This document shows, one piece after another, positions 1 through 7,886 of a stretch of 43,231 bases of DNA. Position 1 is the stretch's first letter. Each line of letters starts with the position of its first letter. The stretch is taken from contig JAISYO010000188.1 of the NCBI GenBank assembly GCA_031269865.1, forward strand, positions 1 to 43,231. The letters are read 5' to 3'. The stretch is from Dysgonamonadaceae bacterium (GTDB lineage: Bacteria; Bacteroidota; Bacteroidia; Bacteroidales; Dysgonomonadaceae). Below the pieces are notes generated by a model. That model had not been told where the DNA came from, did no database searches, and was given only the letters and a program-made list of their open reading frames with translations. Both the position numbers and the translations under genes were made by a program.

Positions 1-28
1 TTAATTGGTATTGAGGGGTTTAGGATTG
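1..28. repeat. Direct repeat, left copy, flanking the restriction-modification island
   Basis: The first bases of the window match 2887-2915 with one mismatch and one single-base indel over about 28 bp (shared core TTAATTGGTATTGAGG, then GTTTAGG). The two copies bracket exactly the AT-rich methyltransferase/endonuclease block. The copy touches the window edge, so its true left limit is unknown. It could be a target duplication, an attachment-like site or a dispersed intergenic repeat that served as homology for acquiring the island; no integrase is seen between the copies. Confidence 0.75.
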
Positions 29-153
29 CAAGGCACCGCCCACTACCGTAGTAATTTTATTACGATAGGACAAAAAAATGAATACTCTTCAAGAATAATT
101 TCGGAAATTAGAAAAAAAGCCGTATCTTTACAGAACGATAAATAAAGAATAAG

Positions 154-270
154 ATGCAGGAAATGACAGACTTATTAACAATAAAACAGGTAAGCGATTG
201 AGCTACGGATTATCTCGGAAAATCCGTAACCCCTTCTAATTGAATATTTTTTAGATACGCATACCGATAA
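154..270 (+). pseudogene. Possible decayed HTH leader gene of the R-M cassette
   Basis: Reading from ATG at 154 gives MQEMTDLLTIKQVSD, then TGA, then ATDYLGKSVTPSN, then a second TGA. From memory this resembles the N-terminal helix-turn-helix segment (LLTIKQASxWAT..LGKxVT.SNI) found at the start of many methyltransferase-linked proteins. In that alignment the first TGA sits where Trp (TGG) is expected. After the second stop the frame shows no further similarity and stops again at 268. It is best read as a dead 5' fragment. It is not in the ORF track, and the family assignment is from memory only. Confidence 0.35.
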
Positions 271-293
271 ATTTAAAAAGATAGCGTAAAGTT

Positions 294-485
294 ATGAAAA
301 ACAAGATTATATTTCAGATTGCAGAAGAAGATTTGCAAAACGAAGCAATCAATAGAATCGGCAGAAAATTGACTGACAATGAGATTGATATTGCAAAAGA
401 CGGAATAGAATGGGGTATTTCAGAGCCTCTTGATATTACTTACAATACAATTTTTACAGAAATGACAAGGTATAATAATTTATAA
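294..485 (+). CDS. Small conserved-looking protein preceding the methyltransferase
   Basis: This 63-aa ORF begins MKNKIIFQIAEEDLQNEAI and ends 12 nt before the methyltransferase start, on the same strand. It has no signal peptide or membrane segment and is acidic, with a mixed helix-forming composition. I do not recognise a named family. It is probably co-transcribed with the R-M genes and could be a small accessory or regulatory (controller-like) protein, but no helix-turn-helix is evident. Codon usage is AT-rich like the rest of the island. The ORF is short, so its reality rests on its position and its protein-like composition. Confidence 0.55.
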   Translation: MKNKIIFQIAEEDLQNEAINRIGRKLTDNEIDIAKDGIEWGISEPLDITYNTIFTEMTRYNNL

Positions 486-497
486 AATGCTGAATAA

Positions 498-1766
498 ATG
501 GATATTAAAGAAAAAATATCAATAGAAGAATACAGCGGAAAACTCTACAAAATGAGAGTTTTTGAACCGAATGACAACAACGAAGCGGTTTTAACTCACT
601 TCATTAAAAACCATTTGAATGGCGATGCAAAATTTTTCAAAGAAGATGCAATTAAAGCAACAAAGAAAATTTTAGAATACAAATATCCTGACAAAAAAAT
701 CACACTACAAGTTGCAGAACAAGCACTGCAATATGGGCTTTTCGATAAAATGGAAAAAGTACCATTTCCATCACCAGACAAGCCAAAATTCAAATTTATA
801 GACTTATTTGCAGGTATTGGAGGTTTTAGGATAGCTATGCAAAATCTTGGCGGACAATGTATTTATACAAGTGAATGGGATTTAGAAGCACAAAAAACAT
901 ATAAAGCCAATTACGGCGAAATACCATTTGGCGATATTACCAAAGAAGAAACGAAAAAATATATTCCCGATAATTTTGATATTCTTTGTGCAGGTTTTCC
1001 TTGCCAAGCATTTTCAATAGCAGGCAAACGCAAAGGTTTTGAAGAAAACAGAGGCGTTTTATTCTTTGATGTTGCTGAAATTATTAGAAGAAAACAACCA
1101 AAAGCATTCTTTCTTGAAAATGTAAAAGGACTGTTGAATCACGACAAAGGACGCACGATTGAAGTTATTTTAGATGTATTACGTAATGACTTAGGCTACT
1201 TTGTTCCCGAACCACAAATAATGAACGCCAAAGATTTTGGAGTTCCGCAAAACAGAGAAAGAATATATATTGTAGGATTTCATAAAGATACAAAAATTTT
1301 AGATTTTGAATATCCAAAACCGACAAGCAAAAAAGTGCAATTTTTTAATGTAAAAGAAGAAAATGTTGTGCCAACAAAATATTATCTTTCAACGCAATAT
1401 GTTAAAACTCTCATTGCACATAAAGAGCGACACGCAAGTAAAGGAAATGGATTCGGTTACGAAATTATTAAAGACAGCGAAGTCGCAAATGCGATTGTAG
1501 TGGGCGGAATGGGCAGGGAACGAAATCTCGTAATTGACAATAGAATTACCGATTTTACCCCAACAACGCACATAAAAGGAGAAGTAAATCGTGATGGTTG
1601 GCGACGAATGACACCAAGAGAATGGGCAAGATTACAAGGGTTTCCTGATAATTTTATCATTCCTGTTTCTGATGCTTCAGCTTACAAACAATTTGGAAAT
1701 TCTGTTGCTGTTCCTGCAATTCAAGAAACAGCAAAAGTGATTATCAACAAATTAAAAATAAAATAA
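498..1766 (+). CDS. DNA (cytosine-5-)-methyltransferase, probable CCGG-type R-M modification enzyme
   Basis: This 422-aa protein carries the full C5-methyltransferase motif series in order: motif I FIDLFAGIGGFR (about residue 100), motif IV with the catalytic Cys in AGFPCQAFS (about 165-173), motif VI FLENVKGL (about 205), motif VIII VPQNRERIYIVGF, motif IX MTPREWARLQGFP and motif X FGNSVAVP (about 399). A roughly 95-residue N-terminal extension precedes the catalytic fold and has no recognised function. It transfers methyl from SAM to carbon 5 of cytosine and protects host DNA from the partner nuclease. The next gene starts 2 nt after its stop and looks like an HpaII-family endonuclease, so the likely target is CCGG. 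The specificity is inferred from the partner, not from the target-recognition region. Confidence 0.93.
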   Translation: MDIKEKISIEEYSGKLYKMRVFEPNDNNEAVLTHFIKNHLNGDAKFFKEDAIKATKKILEYKYPDKKITLQVAEQALQYGLFDKMEKVPFPSPDKPKFKFIDLFAGIGGFRIAMQNLGGQCIYTSEWDLEAQKTYKANYGEIPFGDITKEETKKYIPDNFDILCAGFPCQAFSIAGKRKGFEENRGVLFFDVAEIIRRKQPKAFFLENVKGLLNHDKGRTIEVILDVLRNDLGYFVPEPQIMNAKDFGVPQNRERIYIVGFHKDTKILDFEYPKPTSKKVQFFNVKEENVVPTKYYLSTQYVKTLIAHKERHASKGNGFGYEIIKDSEVANAIVVGGMGRERNLVIDNRITDFTPTTHIKGEVNRDGWRRMTPREWARLQGFPDNFIIPVSDASAYKQFGNSVAVPAIQETAKVIINKLKIK

Positions 1767-1768
1767 TT

Positions 1769-2842
1769 ATGATTACAGGAAACAAAGGAGAGTGGAGTGA
1801 AATTTATACACTTCTAAAAATAATTTCCGACAAACAACTATTTGCGGGAGACTTTGATTTAAATAAAATTGAATCTCTGATTTTCCCAATTATCAAAGTT
1901 TTACGAGACGAGTCAAGTGGCACCTATGAATTTTCGTATGAAAACGATTTGGTTGTTGTTAAAGACAACTCAACTGAGTTTCGGATACCTGTATCCAAAT
2001 TTCAAGAACAAGCCGTTTGTTTGTTAGAAAAATTACAGAGTGAAACTTCTGCATCATTCTCAATTCCAGACGTTGAAGCATTCATAAATTCTTTTAATTC
2101 GCAATCTATTAAGGCTAAATCGTCAATAAAAAGTGATATTAGGGTTGTTATTCACGATTTGCGGACGGGAATGACACCTGAACTTGGTTTTAGCATAAAA
2201 TCTCAATTAGGTAGTCCTTCCACACTTCTAAATGCAGGCAAAACAACAAATATAACATATAAATTATGTGTTGAATTAACCGAAAATCAAATATCTCAAA
2301 TTAATGCCCTTGATACGAGGAGTAAAATAAAAGACAGGTTGAAAGAAATCGAAAAACAAGGTGGTACATTTATTTTTCAGAAAATGGACAGCCAAGTTTT
2401 TGAAAATAATTTGATATTGATTGATAGTTGCTTGCCCCAAATAGTTGCTGATATGGTTTTTGAGTTTTTCAATTCAGAAAATTCAAAAATTTCAGATTTG
2501 GTAAAATTTATTTCAATACTCAATCCTCTGAACTACAATTTAGACAACAAACACCCTTTTTATTTGTACAAAATAAAACGGCTATTAACTGATATTGCGT
2601 TGGGAATGATGCCTGCAACTGTTTGGACAGGCGAACTTGATGCAACAGGCGGATATTTGGTTGTAAAAGGCAATGGCGACGTACTTTGTTACCATATCTA
2701 CAACAAAAATGAGTTTGAGGACTATCTGTTTTTCAATACGAAATTGGAAACCGCGAGCAGTACAAGGCACGAGTTTGGCACAATTTATTCCGTTGATGAT
2801 GAGCTGTTTTTTAAACTTAATCTACAAATAAGATTTGTGTAA
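1769..2842 (+). CDS. HpaII-family type II restriction endonuclease
   Basis: This 357-aa protein starts 2 nt after the methyltransferase stop, so the two are translationally coupled. Its N-terminus (TGNKGEWSEIYTLLK) and middle segment (ELGFSIKSQLGSPSTLLNA) match what I recall of the HpaII restriction enzyme family. The second stretch has the acidic-then-K layout of a PD-(D/E)xK-like core (GFSIKSQLG). The length is close to that of HpaII itself (about 358 aa). It would cleave unmodified CCGG as the toxic half of the R-M pair. The frame is intact to the stop at 2842. The family call is from memory; an alignment to R.HpaII would settle it. Confidence 0.8.
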   Translation: MITGNKGEWSEIYTLLKIISDKQLFAGDFDLNKIESLIFPIIKVLRDESSGTYEFSYENDLVVVKDNSTEFRIPVSKFQEQAVCLLEKLQSETSASFSIPDVEAFINSFNSQSIKAKSSIKSDIRVVIHDLRTGMTPELGFSIKSQLGSPSTLLNAGKTTNITYKLCVELTENQISQINALDTRSKIKDRLKEIEKQGGTFIFQKMDSQVFENNLILIDSCLPQIVADMVFEFFNSENSKISDLVKFISILNPLNYNLDNKHPFYLYKIKRLLTDIALGMMPATVWTGELDATGGYLVVKGNGDVLCYHIYNKNEFEDYLFFNTKLETASSTRHEFGTIYSVDDELFFKLNLQIRFV

Positions 2843-2886
2843 TGTACTGATTTTAAGGTATATTTAAAAAAAGGGTAGCAGTATGG

Positions 2887-2915
2887 TTAATTGGTATTGA
2901 GGAGTTTAGGGATTA
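2887..2915. repeat. Direct repeat, right copy, flanking the restriction-modification island
   Basis: Second copy of the repeat seen at 1-28. It lies just downstream of the endonuclease gene and 13 nt from the end of rarA, so it marks the right junction of the island with chromosomal backbone. Confidence 0.75.
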
Positions 2916-2927
2916 CCGTTCCCCCTC

Positions 2928-4202
2928 TTATTTCCCTTTCTTTTCGCCCCAGAGCTTCATCACCCATTCCAGCATCTTTGTTTCGGCGGCATTTTTCTGC
3001 GCTTTCCAAAAATGCAGGTTTTTCAGGTTGGGGGGAAGATAGTCTTGCTTCACGAAATTATTCTCGAAATCGTGCGCGTATTTGTAGTCCTTGCCGTAAT
3101 CGAGTTCCTTCATCAACGAAGTGGGGGCGTTGCGCAAGTGAAGTGGCACGGGCAAGTCGCCCGTTTGGTTCACGTTAGCCAACGCTTCTTCGATGGCGAG
3201 GTACGCCGAATTGCTTTTGGGCGACGTGGCGAGGTAAACGGTGGTTTCCGCCAGCACGATGCGCCCTTCGGGCCAGCCGATTTTCTGCAAGGTGTCGAAA
3301 CAAGCGTTCGCCAACAACAGCGCGTTAGGGTTGGCAAGCCCGATGTCTTCGGCAGCCGAAATAACCAGTCGTCGCGCGATGAATTTCGGGTCCTCGCCGC
3401 CAGCCACCATACGCGCCAACCAATAGATGGCGGCATCGGGATCGCTTCCGCGAATGGATTTGATGAACGCCGAAATGATATCGTAGTGCATTTCCCCGCC
3501 CTTGTCGTAAGCGGCAGGGTTTTCCTGCAAGCGTTCCGTAACGGCTTTGTCCGTGATCACAATTTCGTCGCCCGTTTCTGCCGAAACAACCAAGTCGATG
3601 ATGTTCAGCAATTTGCGTGCGTCCCCACCCGAAAAACGAAAGAGGGCGTCTGTTTCCGCCGCCTCGATGGTTTTTTCCCTCAAAATCACGTCCTCGCGCA
3701 AGGCGCGTTGCAGAAGCGTTTCGAGATCTTTTTTTTCCATCGGTTTCAGCACGTAAACCTGACAGCGCGAGAGCAAGGGGCGGATCACTTCAAAAGACGG
3801 ATTTTCAGTCGTCGCCCCGATGAGCGTTACCGTCCCCGTTTCCACGGCGTTCAAGAGCGAATCCTGCTGCGACTTGCTGAAACGGTGTATCTCGTCGATG
3901 AACAAAATGGGGCTGACGGCTTCGAAAAAGCGGTTGTTCTTGGCTTTGTCGATGATGTCGCGCACCTCTTTCACGCCCGAATTGATGGCGCTCAACTTGT
4001 AGAATGGGGCTTTGAGCGTGTTGGCGATGATGTTGGCGAGCGTGGTTTTGCCCACGCCGGGGGGACCCCACAAGATGATTGAGGGGATACGCCCGGATTC
4101 GATCATTTTCCGCAACACCGAATCCTTGCCGATCAGATGCGTCTGACCGATGTATTCATCTAACGTCTGCGGTCTGAGCCGCTCTGCCAAAGGTGCACTC
4201 AT
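2928..4202 (-). CDS. rarA: Replication-associated recombination protein A (AAA+ ATPase)
   Basis: RarA/MgsA is a clamp-loader-related AAA+ ATPase acting at stalled replication forks. The protein shows Walker A GPPGVGKTT (about residues 46-54), Walker B ILFIDEIHRF (99-108) and the sensor-1 stretch GATTENPSFEV. The C-terminal part (EDIGLANPNAL, later YKYAHDFENNF) is typical of the family's helical lid and tetramerisation region. The ORF track starts 31 codons upstream, but the family begins at MSAPLAERLRP, so I place the start at 4202, giving 424 aa. A minus-strand TATATTTG (4243-4236) upstream fits a Bacteroidota -7 box. The gene is intact and transcribed towards the R-M island. Confidence 0.95.
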   Translation of the reverse strand: MSAPLAERLRPQTLDEYIGQTHLIGKDSVLRKMIESGRIPSIILWGPPGVGKTTLANIIANTLKAPFYKLSAINSGVKEVRDIIDKAKNNRFFEAVSPILFIDEIHRFSKSQQDSLLNAVETGTVTLIGATTENPSFEVIRPLLSRCQVYVLKPMEKKDLETLLQRALREDVILREKTIEAAETDALFRFSGGDARKLLNIIDLVVSAETGDEIVITDKAVTERLQENPAAYDKGGEMHYDIISAFIKSIRGSDPDAAIYWLARMVAGGEDPKFIARRLVISAAEDIGLANPNALLLANACFDTLQKIGWPEGRIVLAETTVYLATSPKSNSAYLAIEEALANVNQTGDLPVPLHLRNAPTSLMKELDYGKDYKYAHDFENNFVKQDYLPPNLKNLHFWKAQKNAAETKMLEWVMKLWGEKKGK

Positions 4203-4331
4203 CGCGTAAAAATTTTTGTGTGCAAAACACCTTCGCAAATATACAAAAAAATGATGAATGTTGAAAAGTTTTGAGTCTTTCCGTCTTTTCAGCAAATGTA
4301 GTCAAATTTATTTGATAAAATGTAAAATATA

Positions 4332-4363
4332 TTTGTCTATTTGAAAAGTTTATTTTACCTTTG
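4332..4363 (+). promoter_or_regulatory. Bacteroidota-type promoter of the membrane protein/HTH pair
   Basis: TTG at 4333-4335 is followed by a 20-nt spacer and TACCTTTG at 4356-4363, matching the TTG-N19/21-TAnnTTTG pattern. It overlaps the first codons of the longest ORF, which is why the downstream ATG at 4401 is preferred. Confidence 0.7.
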
Positions 4364-4400
4364 TGGCGATAATTTTTGTTTCACTTTTAATTTTTCAGAT

Positions 4401-4907
4401 ATGAATAAACAATTTTTGTTTCCGCATTGGTGCAAACGCCTTGGGTTCTTTTTGTTGGTTGCCGGCATTTTATTGTTAGCCGCTAATGAATGGATACGCT
4501 CTTCGGGCATTTTATCTTTTCAGGGTTATGGAAATCATCTTTTCCAGATGGGCAAACAAACCGAAGGTAGGGTTGATATAACAATAAATCTTTTTGAGTT
4601 TTTATTTTCCGTCGGGGCATTGCTATTAGGTTTTTCGCGCGAAAAGGTTGAAGATGAATTTATTGCCGGAATCCGGCTTTCTTCTTTGTCGTGGACGGTA
4701 TTTGTCGTTTTTTCTGTTTCGCTTATTAGCGGCGTTTTAATGCAGGTTATTGATTTTTCCATCGAAGATTGGACGTCGTCGAATTCGTTTATGTTCTTTC
4801 TGTTTCTGAGAGGCTTAATCAGAGGAATAACATCCGTGCTGATATTCCACGCCCTATTGTTCAATGTCCTGCTTTTCAAAAATTCGAGGAAGGGGGTTGA
4901 AAAATGA
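4401..4907 (+). CDS. Four-helix membrane protein paired with an HTH regulator
   Basis: This 168-aa protein has about four hydrophobic segments: near the N-terminus (LGFFLLVAGILLLA), mid (FLFSVGALLLGF), then VFVVFSVSLISGVLM and a C-terminal FLFLRGLIRG...LIFHALLFNVLLF. A conserved-looking cytoplasmic motif FSREKVEDEFI..IRLSSL lies between helices two and three. Such proteins commonly sit directly before a small XRE-type regulator in Bacteroidota; no biochemical role is known to me. The stop overlaps the next start in an ATGA junction. The start at 4401 was chosen because the longer ORF would begin inside the promoter. It may sense a membrane signal for the downstream regulator, but this is inference from the pairing only. 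Confidence 0.75.
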   Translation: MNKQFLFPHWCKRLGFFLLVAGILLLAANEWIRSSGILSFQGYGNHLFQMGKQTEGRVDITINLFEFLFSVGALLLGFSREKVEDEFIAGIRLSSLSWTVFVVFSVSLISGVLMQVIDFSIEDWTSSNSFMFFLFLRGLIRGITSVLIFHALLFNVLLFKNSRKGVEK

Positions 4908-5104
4908 AGAACAATATCCGCGTGCAACGCGCCATCGCCAATTTGACACAAGAAGAATTGGCTCGGAAAGTCGCGGTAAGCCGCCAAACCATCAATGCGA
5001 TGGAGGCAAACAAATATGTGCCTTCCACGGTGCTTTCGCTCAAAATCGCCCGCGTTTTCGGCAAGCCGCTCGAAGAAATTTTCTTTTTGGACGAAGACGA
5101 TTGA
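4904..5104 (+). CDS. XRE-family helix-turn-helix transcriptional regulator
   Basis: This 66-aa single-domain DNA-binding protein has the helix-turn-helix LTQEELARKVAVSRQTINAM (residues 14-33), followed by KYVPSTVLSLKIARVFGKPLEEIF, the usual YgzD/YozG-like ending with an acidic tail. It overlaps the membrane-protein gene by 4 nt (ATGA), so the pair is translationally coupled. Such regulators usually act as dimers on their own operon. A long palindromic hairpin (5149-5185) lies after the stop and probably terminates the transcript. Confidence 0.9.
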   Translation: MKNNIRVQRAIANLTQEELARKVAVSRQTINAMEANKYVPSTVLSLKIARVFGKPLEEIFFLDEDD

Positions 5105-5148
5105 CTGTTTTATCAGGACGAAAAGACAAGCCCTTATTTTTGCAAGTT

Positions 5149-5185
5149 CCCTTAGAAGCTGTTTAAATTTTACAGCTTCTAAGGG
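5149..5185. repeat. Palindromic repeat (GAAGCTGTTTAAATTTTA family), probable terminator
   Basis: Perfect 14-bp inverted repeat CCCTTAGAAGCTGT / ACAGCTTCTAAGGG around a 9-nt loop TTAAATTTT. It sits between the convergent HTH regulator and ccsBA genes, so it can act as a bidirectional terminator. The core recurs at 14151, 27251, 29189 and 29337. Confidence 0.85.
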
Positions 5186-5227
5186 CGCTTTGGGAAATAA
5201 GGGTTTTATTTACGCCATCGGCGAATC

Positions 5228-7639
5228 CTAAACGTCTTTCCGTCTTTTCAGCGAACCCACCGCCAAAACCGCGATGACAAGCCCCGCCGCGTAAAAATAG
5301 GGCGCGGCTTGCGCCACGTTGTCGGTTTGTCCGTAAGAGTGCATACCGCTCAACAGGTAATTCACGCCGAAGAAAGTCATCAAGGGCGAAGCGGCGGCGA
5401 CGACGGACGACAAGTTGAAAACCCACACGTTGTCTGCTTTTTTGATGAGGTGCAGGTGCGTAACGACGGCGTAAACCAATACCGTGATCAATGCCCACGT
5501 TTCCTTTGGATCCCAGCCCCAATAACGCCCCCACGACTCGTTTGCCCACACCGCGCCGAGAAAAGTCCCCACGCACATTAACGCCAGCCCGACAAGCAAC
5601 GCCAAGTTGTTGATGATGCTCAATTCGCGGACGCGCAACGAAACGGCAGTGGTTTTCGGGGCGAAAGCCATAAGCGATAAGTTGGTAAAACCGAGCAACA
5701 TACCGATTCCGAAAAAACCATACGCCGCCACGATAACCGCCACGTGAAACATTAGCCACGGCGATTTAAGGACGGGCACCAAGGTGCCGATTTGGGGTTC
5801 CAGCCAGTTGAGGCTCGAAACAAAGAGGATTACCCCCCCGAAAAGTGTCGCCAACGCCAGCGTAACAGAACTTTTCCGCCCGAAAATCAAGCCAGCCAAA
5901 ACAGTAGCCCAAGCCACATACACCATCGTTTCGTAAGAGTTCGTCCACGGCGCGTAGCCCGAAATGTACCACCGCATACCCATTCCGAAAGCGTGGGCAA
6001 GGAAGGCAGCGAAAATGACGGCGACAGCCATTTTCTCGCTCGCAAACGTCCACTTTTTCCTGCCGAACAGGTTGGCGACGGCAAAAACGAGCAGCAAACC
6101 GCCGACAATGAGGTAGGCTTTTTTGCAACGGTTGAAAATGTCCCAGCGGTTGTAAGCGATTTCCGCCCTGATTTTTTCGGGGCGGATCTGTCCGGGCGCA
6201 GCGAGCTGAATCTGATAGGTTTTCATCTTTTCCACCAACTCATCGGGTTTCCCCCAGTCGCCGCTGCGCAGCGATTCTCTCACTTCGTGCGAATATCTGC
6301 GGAAAAAGTGCAATACGTCTTCGCAGGGAAAGTTGATGAAATCGTCCCCGCGAGCAAGCCATTTCCGCGTGGAATCGCCGGGGTGGGGGAAAATCGCCAC
6401 TATTTCGGCTTGGCTCAACTGACGGAAAATCTGCACACGCTCGTCCAGTTTCATCAGCTCTTTGTCGAAAGGGCTTTGTTCGGCGGGCGATTTGGCGTAA
6501 GCCTCTTCGAGTTTTTGTTCCAATTTGTAATTCCCGAATGCGTCAAAAAGGCTCGCGTAGGCGCAATGCCCTTTCGGAAGGTGGTATTCTCGTTGGATTT
6601 CGGGGTTCGAAACGGCGATGAAGGGCACACGCGCCCACATTTCGGGCATCGTCAGCACACCAATCAAAAACTGATCGGGGTTGAGCTTCGCGATGGAAGT
6701 TTCCTTGTGCAGTTTCCGCAGAATCTCAGACGAAAAAGTGTTCATCGGCATAATCCGCCCACCCAACTGAACGGGAATCGAAGCGAAAACTTCCGCGTGC
6801 TTGGGACTAACCGCGTTTTTTTCAACGGATTGCCAGATAGATTTCTCAGCCATCGACTGTTGTGCTTTTACCGCCGTGAACGACAGGGCGAAAAACAGGA
6901 TTGTAAAAGCTGCAGCCTTCCTCGTTTCGCGCAACTGCGCCAGCAAACGCCGAAAGCGCGTGTTTTTCAGCGTGAAACTCATTATGAACCCTGCCAAGAG
7001 CAGGAAATAGCCGAAATAGCTGATATTGCGCCCTGCCACGTCCTGATTCACGGAAAGAATCGTGCCTTTCTCGTCCCGATCGTAAGAAGCCTGAAAAAAT
7101 CGGTAGCCCTTCACGTCCAATATGTTGTTCATAAAAACGCTCGCCTTGCGCACTTCGCCGTCGGTGTGGATACGCAAATCGCTTTCGAAAGACGAAGGGC
7201 TATGCGAACCGGGGTAGCGCGACAATCGGAAATCCGTCAGTTCCAATGCGAAAGGCAGTTTTTGGGTGCTCAGCCCCCTCGACGTCTGCACCATCATTTC
7301 ATCGCTTTTTTCCCCCTCGCGAATATGAATCTGCCCTTCCTTCCCCCACAAATGCGTAACGAGTGCGCCCAACAAAATGACAACGAATGCAAGATGCAGG
7401 GTTATCAACGCCCATTTTTTGCGTTTGACGTATTTTTTGCGGATCAACACCAATACGAAATTGAGCACCAGCAGAAATTGCAGGAAGATGAAGCCCGGCG
7501 AAAAATAAATCAGGGCTTTGGCTGCCGCCGTTCCGTAGTATTTTTCGATGAAGGTGGCAATCGCCAGCCCCGTGGCGAATATCGCCATAAGGACGATTGA
7601 CGCGGGGAAGGAAGACAACGTGCGGTTGAACGTATTCAT
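5228..7639 (-). CDS. ccsBA: Cytochrome c biogenesis protein, ResB-CcsA (CcsBA) fusion
   Basis: This 803-aa polytopic membrane protein belongs to the system II cytochrome c maturation pathway, which carries haem across the membrane and attaches it to apocytochromes. The N-terminal third is ResB-like, with membrane helices then a soluble segment containing FFQASYDRDEKGT. The middle (about 260-500) is a long extracytoplasmic region. The C-terminal third is CcsA with the tryptophan-rich haem-handling WWD motif SWGRYWGWDPKETWAL and conserved His residues nearby (THLHL). The fusion is the usual form in Bacteroidota and Epsilonproteobacteria. No cytochrome or nrfAH gene is adjacent here, so its clients are not apparent. 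The gene is intact and convergent with the HTH gene. Confidence 0.93.
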   Translation of the reverse strand: MNTFNRTLSSFPASIVLMAIFATGLAIATFIEKYYGTAAAKALIYFSPGFIFLQFLLVLNFVLVLIRKKYVKRKKWALITLHLAFVVILLGALVTHLWGKEGQIHIREGEKSDEMMVQTSRGLSTQKLPFALELTDFRLSRYPGSHSPSSFESDLRIHTDGEVRKASVFMNNILDVKGYRFFQASYDRDEKGTILSVNQDVAGRNISYFGYFLLLAGFIMSFTLKNTRFRRLLAQLRETRKAAAFTILFFALSFTAVKAQQSMAEKSIWQSVEKNAVSPKHAEVFASIPVQLGGRIMPMNTFSSEILRKLHKETSIAKLNPDQFLIGVLTMPEMWARVPFIAVSNPEIQREYHLPKGHCAYASLFDAFGNYKLEQKLEEAYAKSPAEQSPFDKELMKLDERVQIFRQLSQAEIVAIFPHPGDSTRKWLARGDDFINFPCEDVLHFFRRYSHEVRESLRSGDWGKPDELVEKMKTYQIQLAAPGQIRPEKIRAEIAYNRWDIFNRCKKAYLIVGGLLLVFAVANLFGRKKWTFASEKMAVAVIFAAFLAHAFGMGMRWYISGYAPWTNSYETMVYVAWATVLAGLIFGRKSSVTLALATLFGGVILFVSSLNWLEPQIGTLVPVLKSPWLMFHVAVIVAAYGFFGIGMLLGFTNLSLMAFAPKTTAVSLRVRELSIINNLALLVGLALMCVGTFLGAVWANESWGRYWGWDPKETWALITVLVYAVVTHLHLIKKADNVWVFNLSSVVAAASPLMTFFGVNYLLSGMHSYGQTDNVAQAAPYFYAAGLVIAVLAVGSLKRRKDV

Positions 7640-7886
7640 TGTTGGCGGTTGAGTGATGAGTTTGGGAACGTGAAATTACAATTTTTATTTGAGAAACAGA
7701 CAAACAAGCCATCTATTTCTGCTTTATAACTACTTTTAATACTCAAAATGTTGGCGGCTAAGGCTAATATCACTACTTTTACGCGGTTAATTTGGAAACT
7801 TATGGCAAGTCCGGCGACGGCGATTTGAGGGTTTTAACACAAACAGACAGCCGATATGCTTGGAATTGCCTTAACATTATAATCGT
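7640..7886. other. Divergent intergenic region between ccsBA and surA
   Basis: About 250 nt separates the two divergent starts. I see no strong TAnnTTTG box for either gene, no convincing ORF and no long inverted repeat. It presumably holds both promoters. Confidence 0.5.

Larger units (their letters stand above)
1..2915. mobile_element. Putative horizontally acquired restriction-modification island
   Basis: The block holds a possible HTH remnant, a 63-aa ORF, a C5 cytosine methyltransferase and an HpaII-type endonuclease, all on the plus strand. It is visibly richer in A+T than rarA and ccsBA next door and ends in the direct repeat also found at position 1. No transposase or integrase is encoded inside. 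The composition and the bracketing repeats suggest gain of the whole unit as a cassette; this is inference, and the left boundary may lie outside the window. Confidence 0.5.

Noticed and set aside
154-270. TGA read as Trp (alternative genetic code) because of the interrupted HTH frame
   Set aside because: Many genes in the window end normally in TGA (for example the HTH regulator at 5104 and ybeY at 27174), so TGA is a stop here.
3012-4082. 356-aa plus-strand ORF opposite rarA
   Set aside because: It mirrors the real rarA frame. Its translation is rich in F, R, H, V and Q with no domain, as expected for an antisense shadow.
5792-7600. 602-aa plus-strand ORF opposite ccsBA
   Set aside because: Antisense shadow of a long membrane-protein gene; low-complexity F/R/H/Q composition and no motif.
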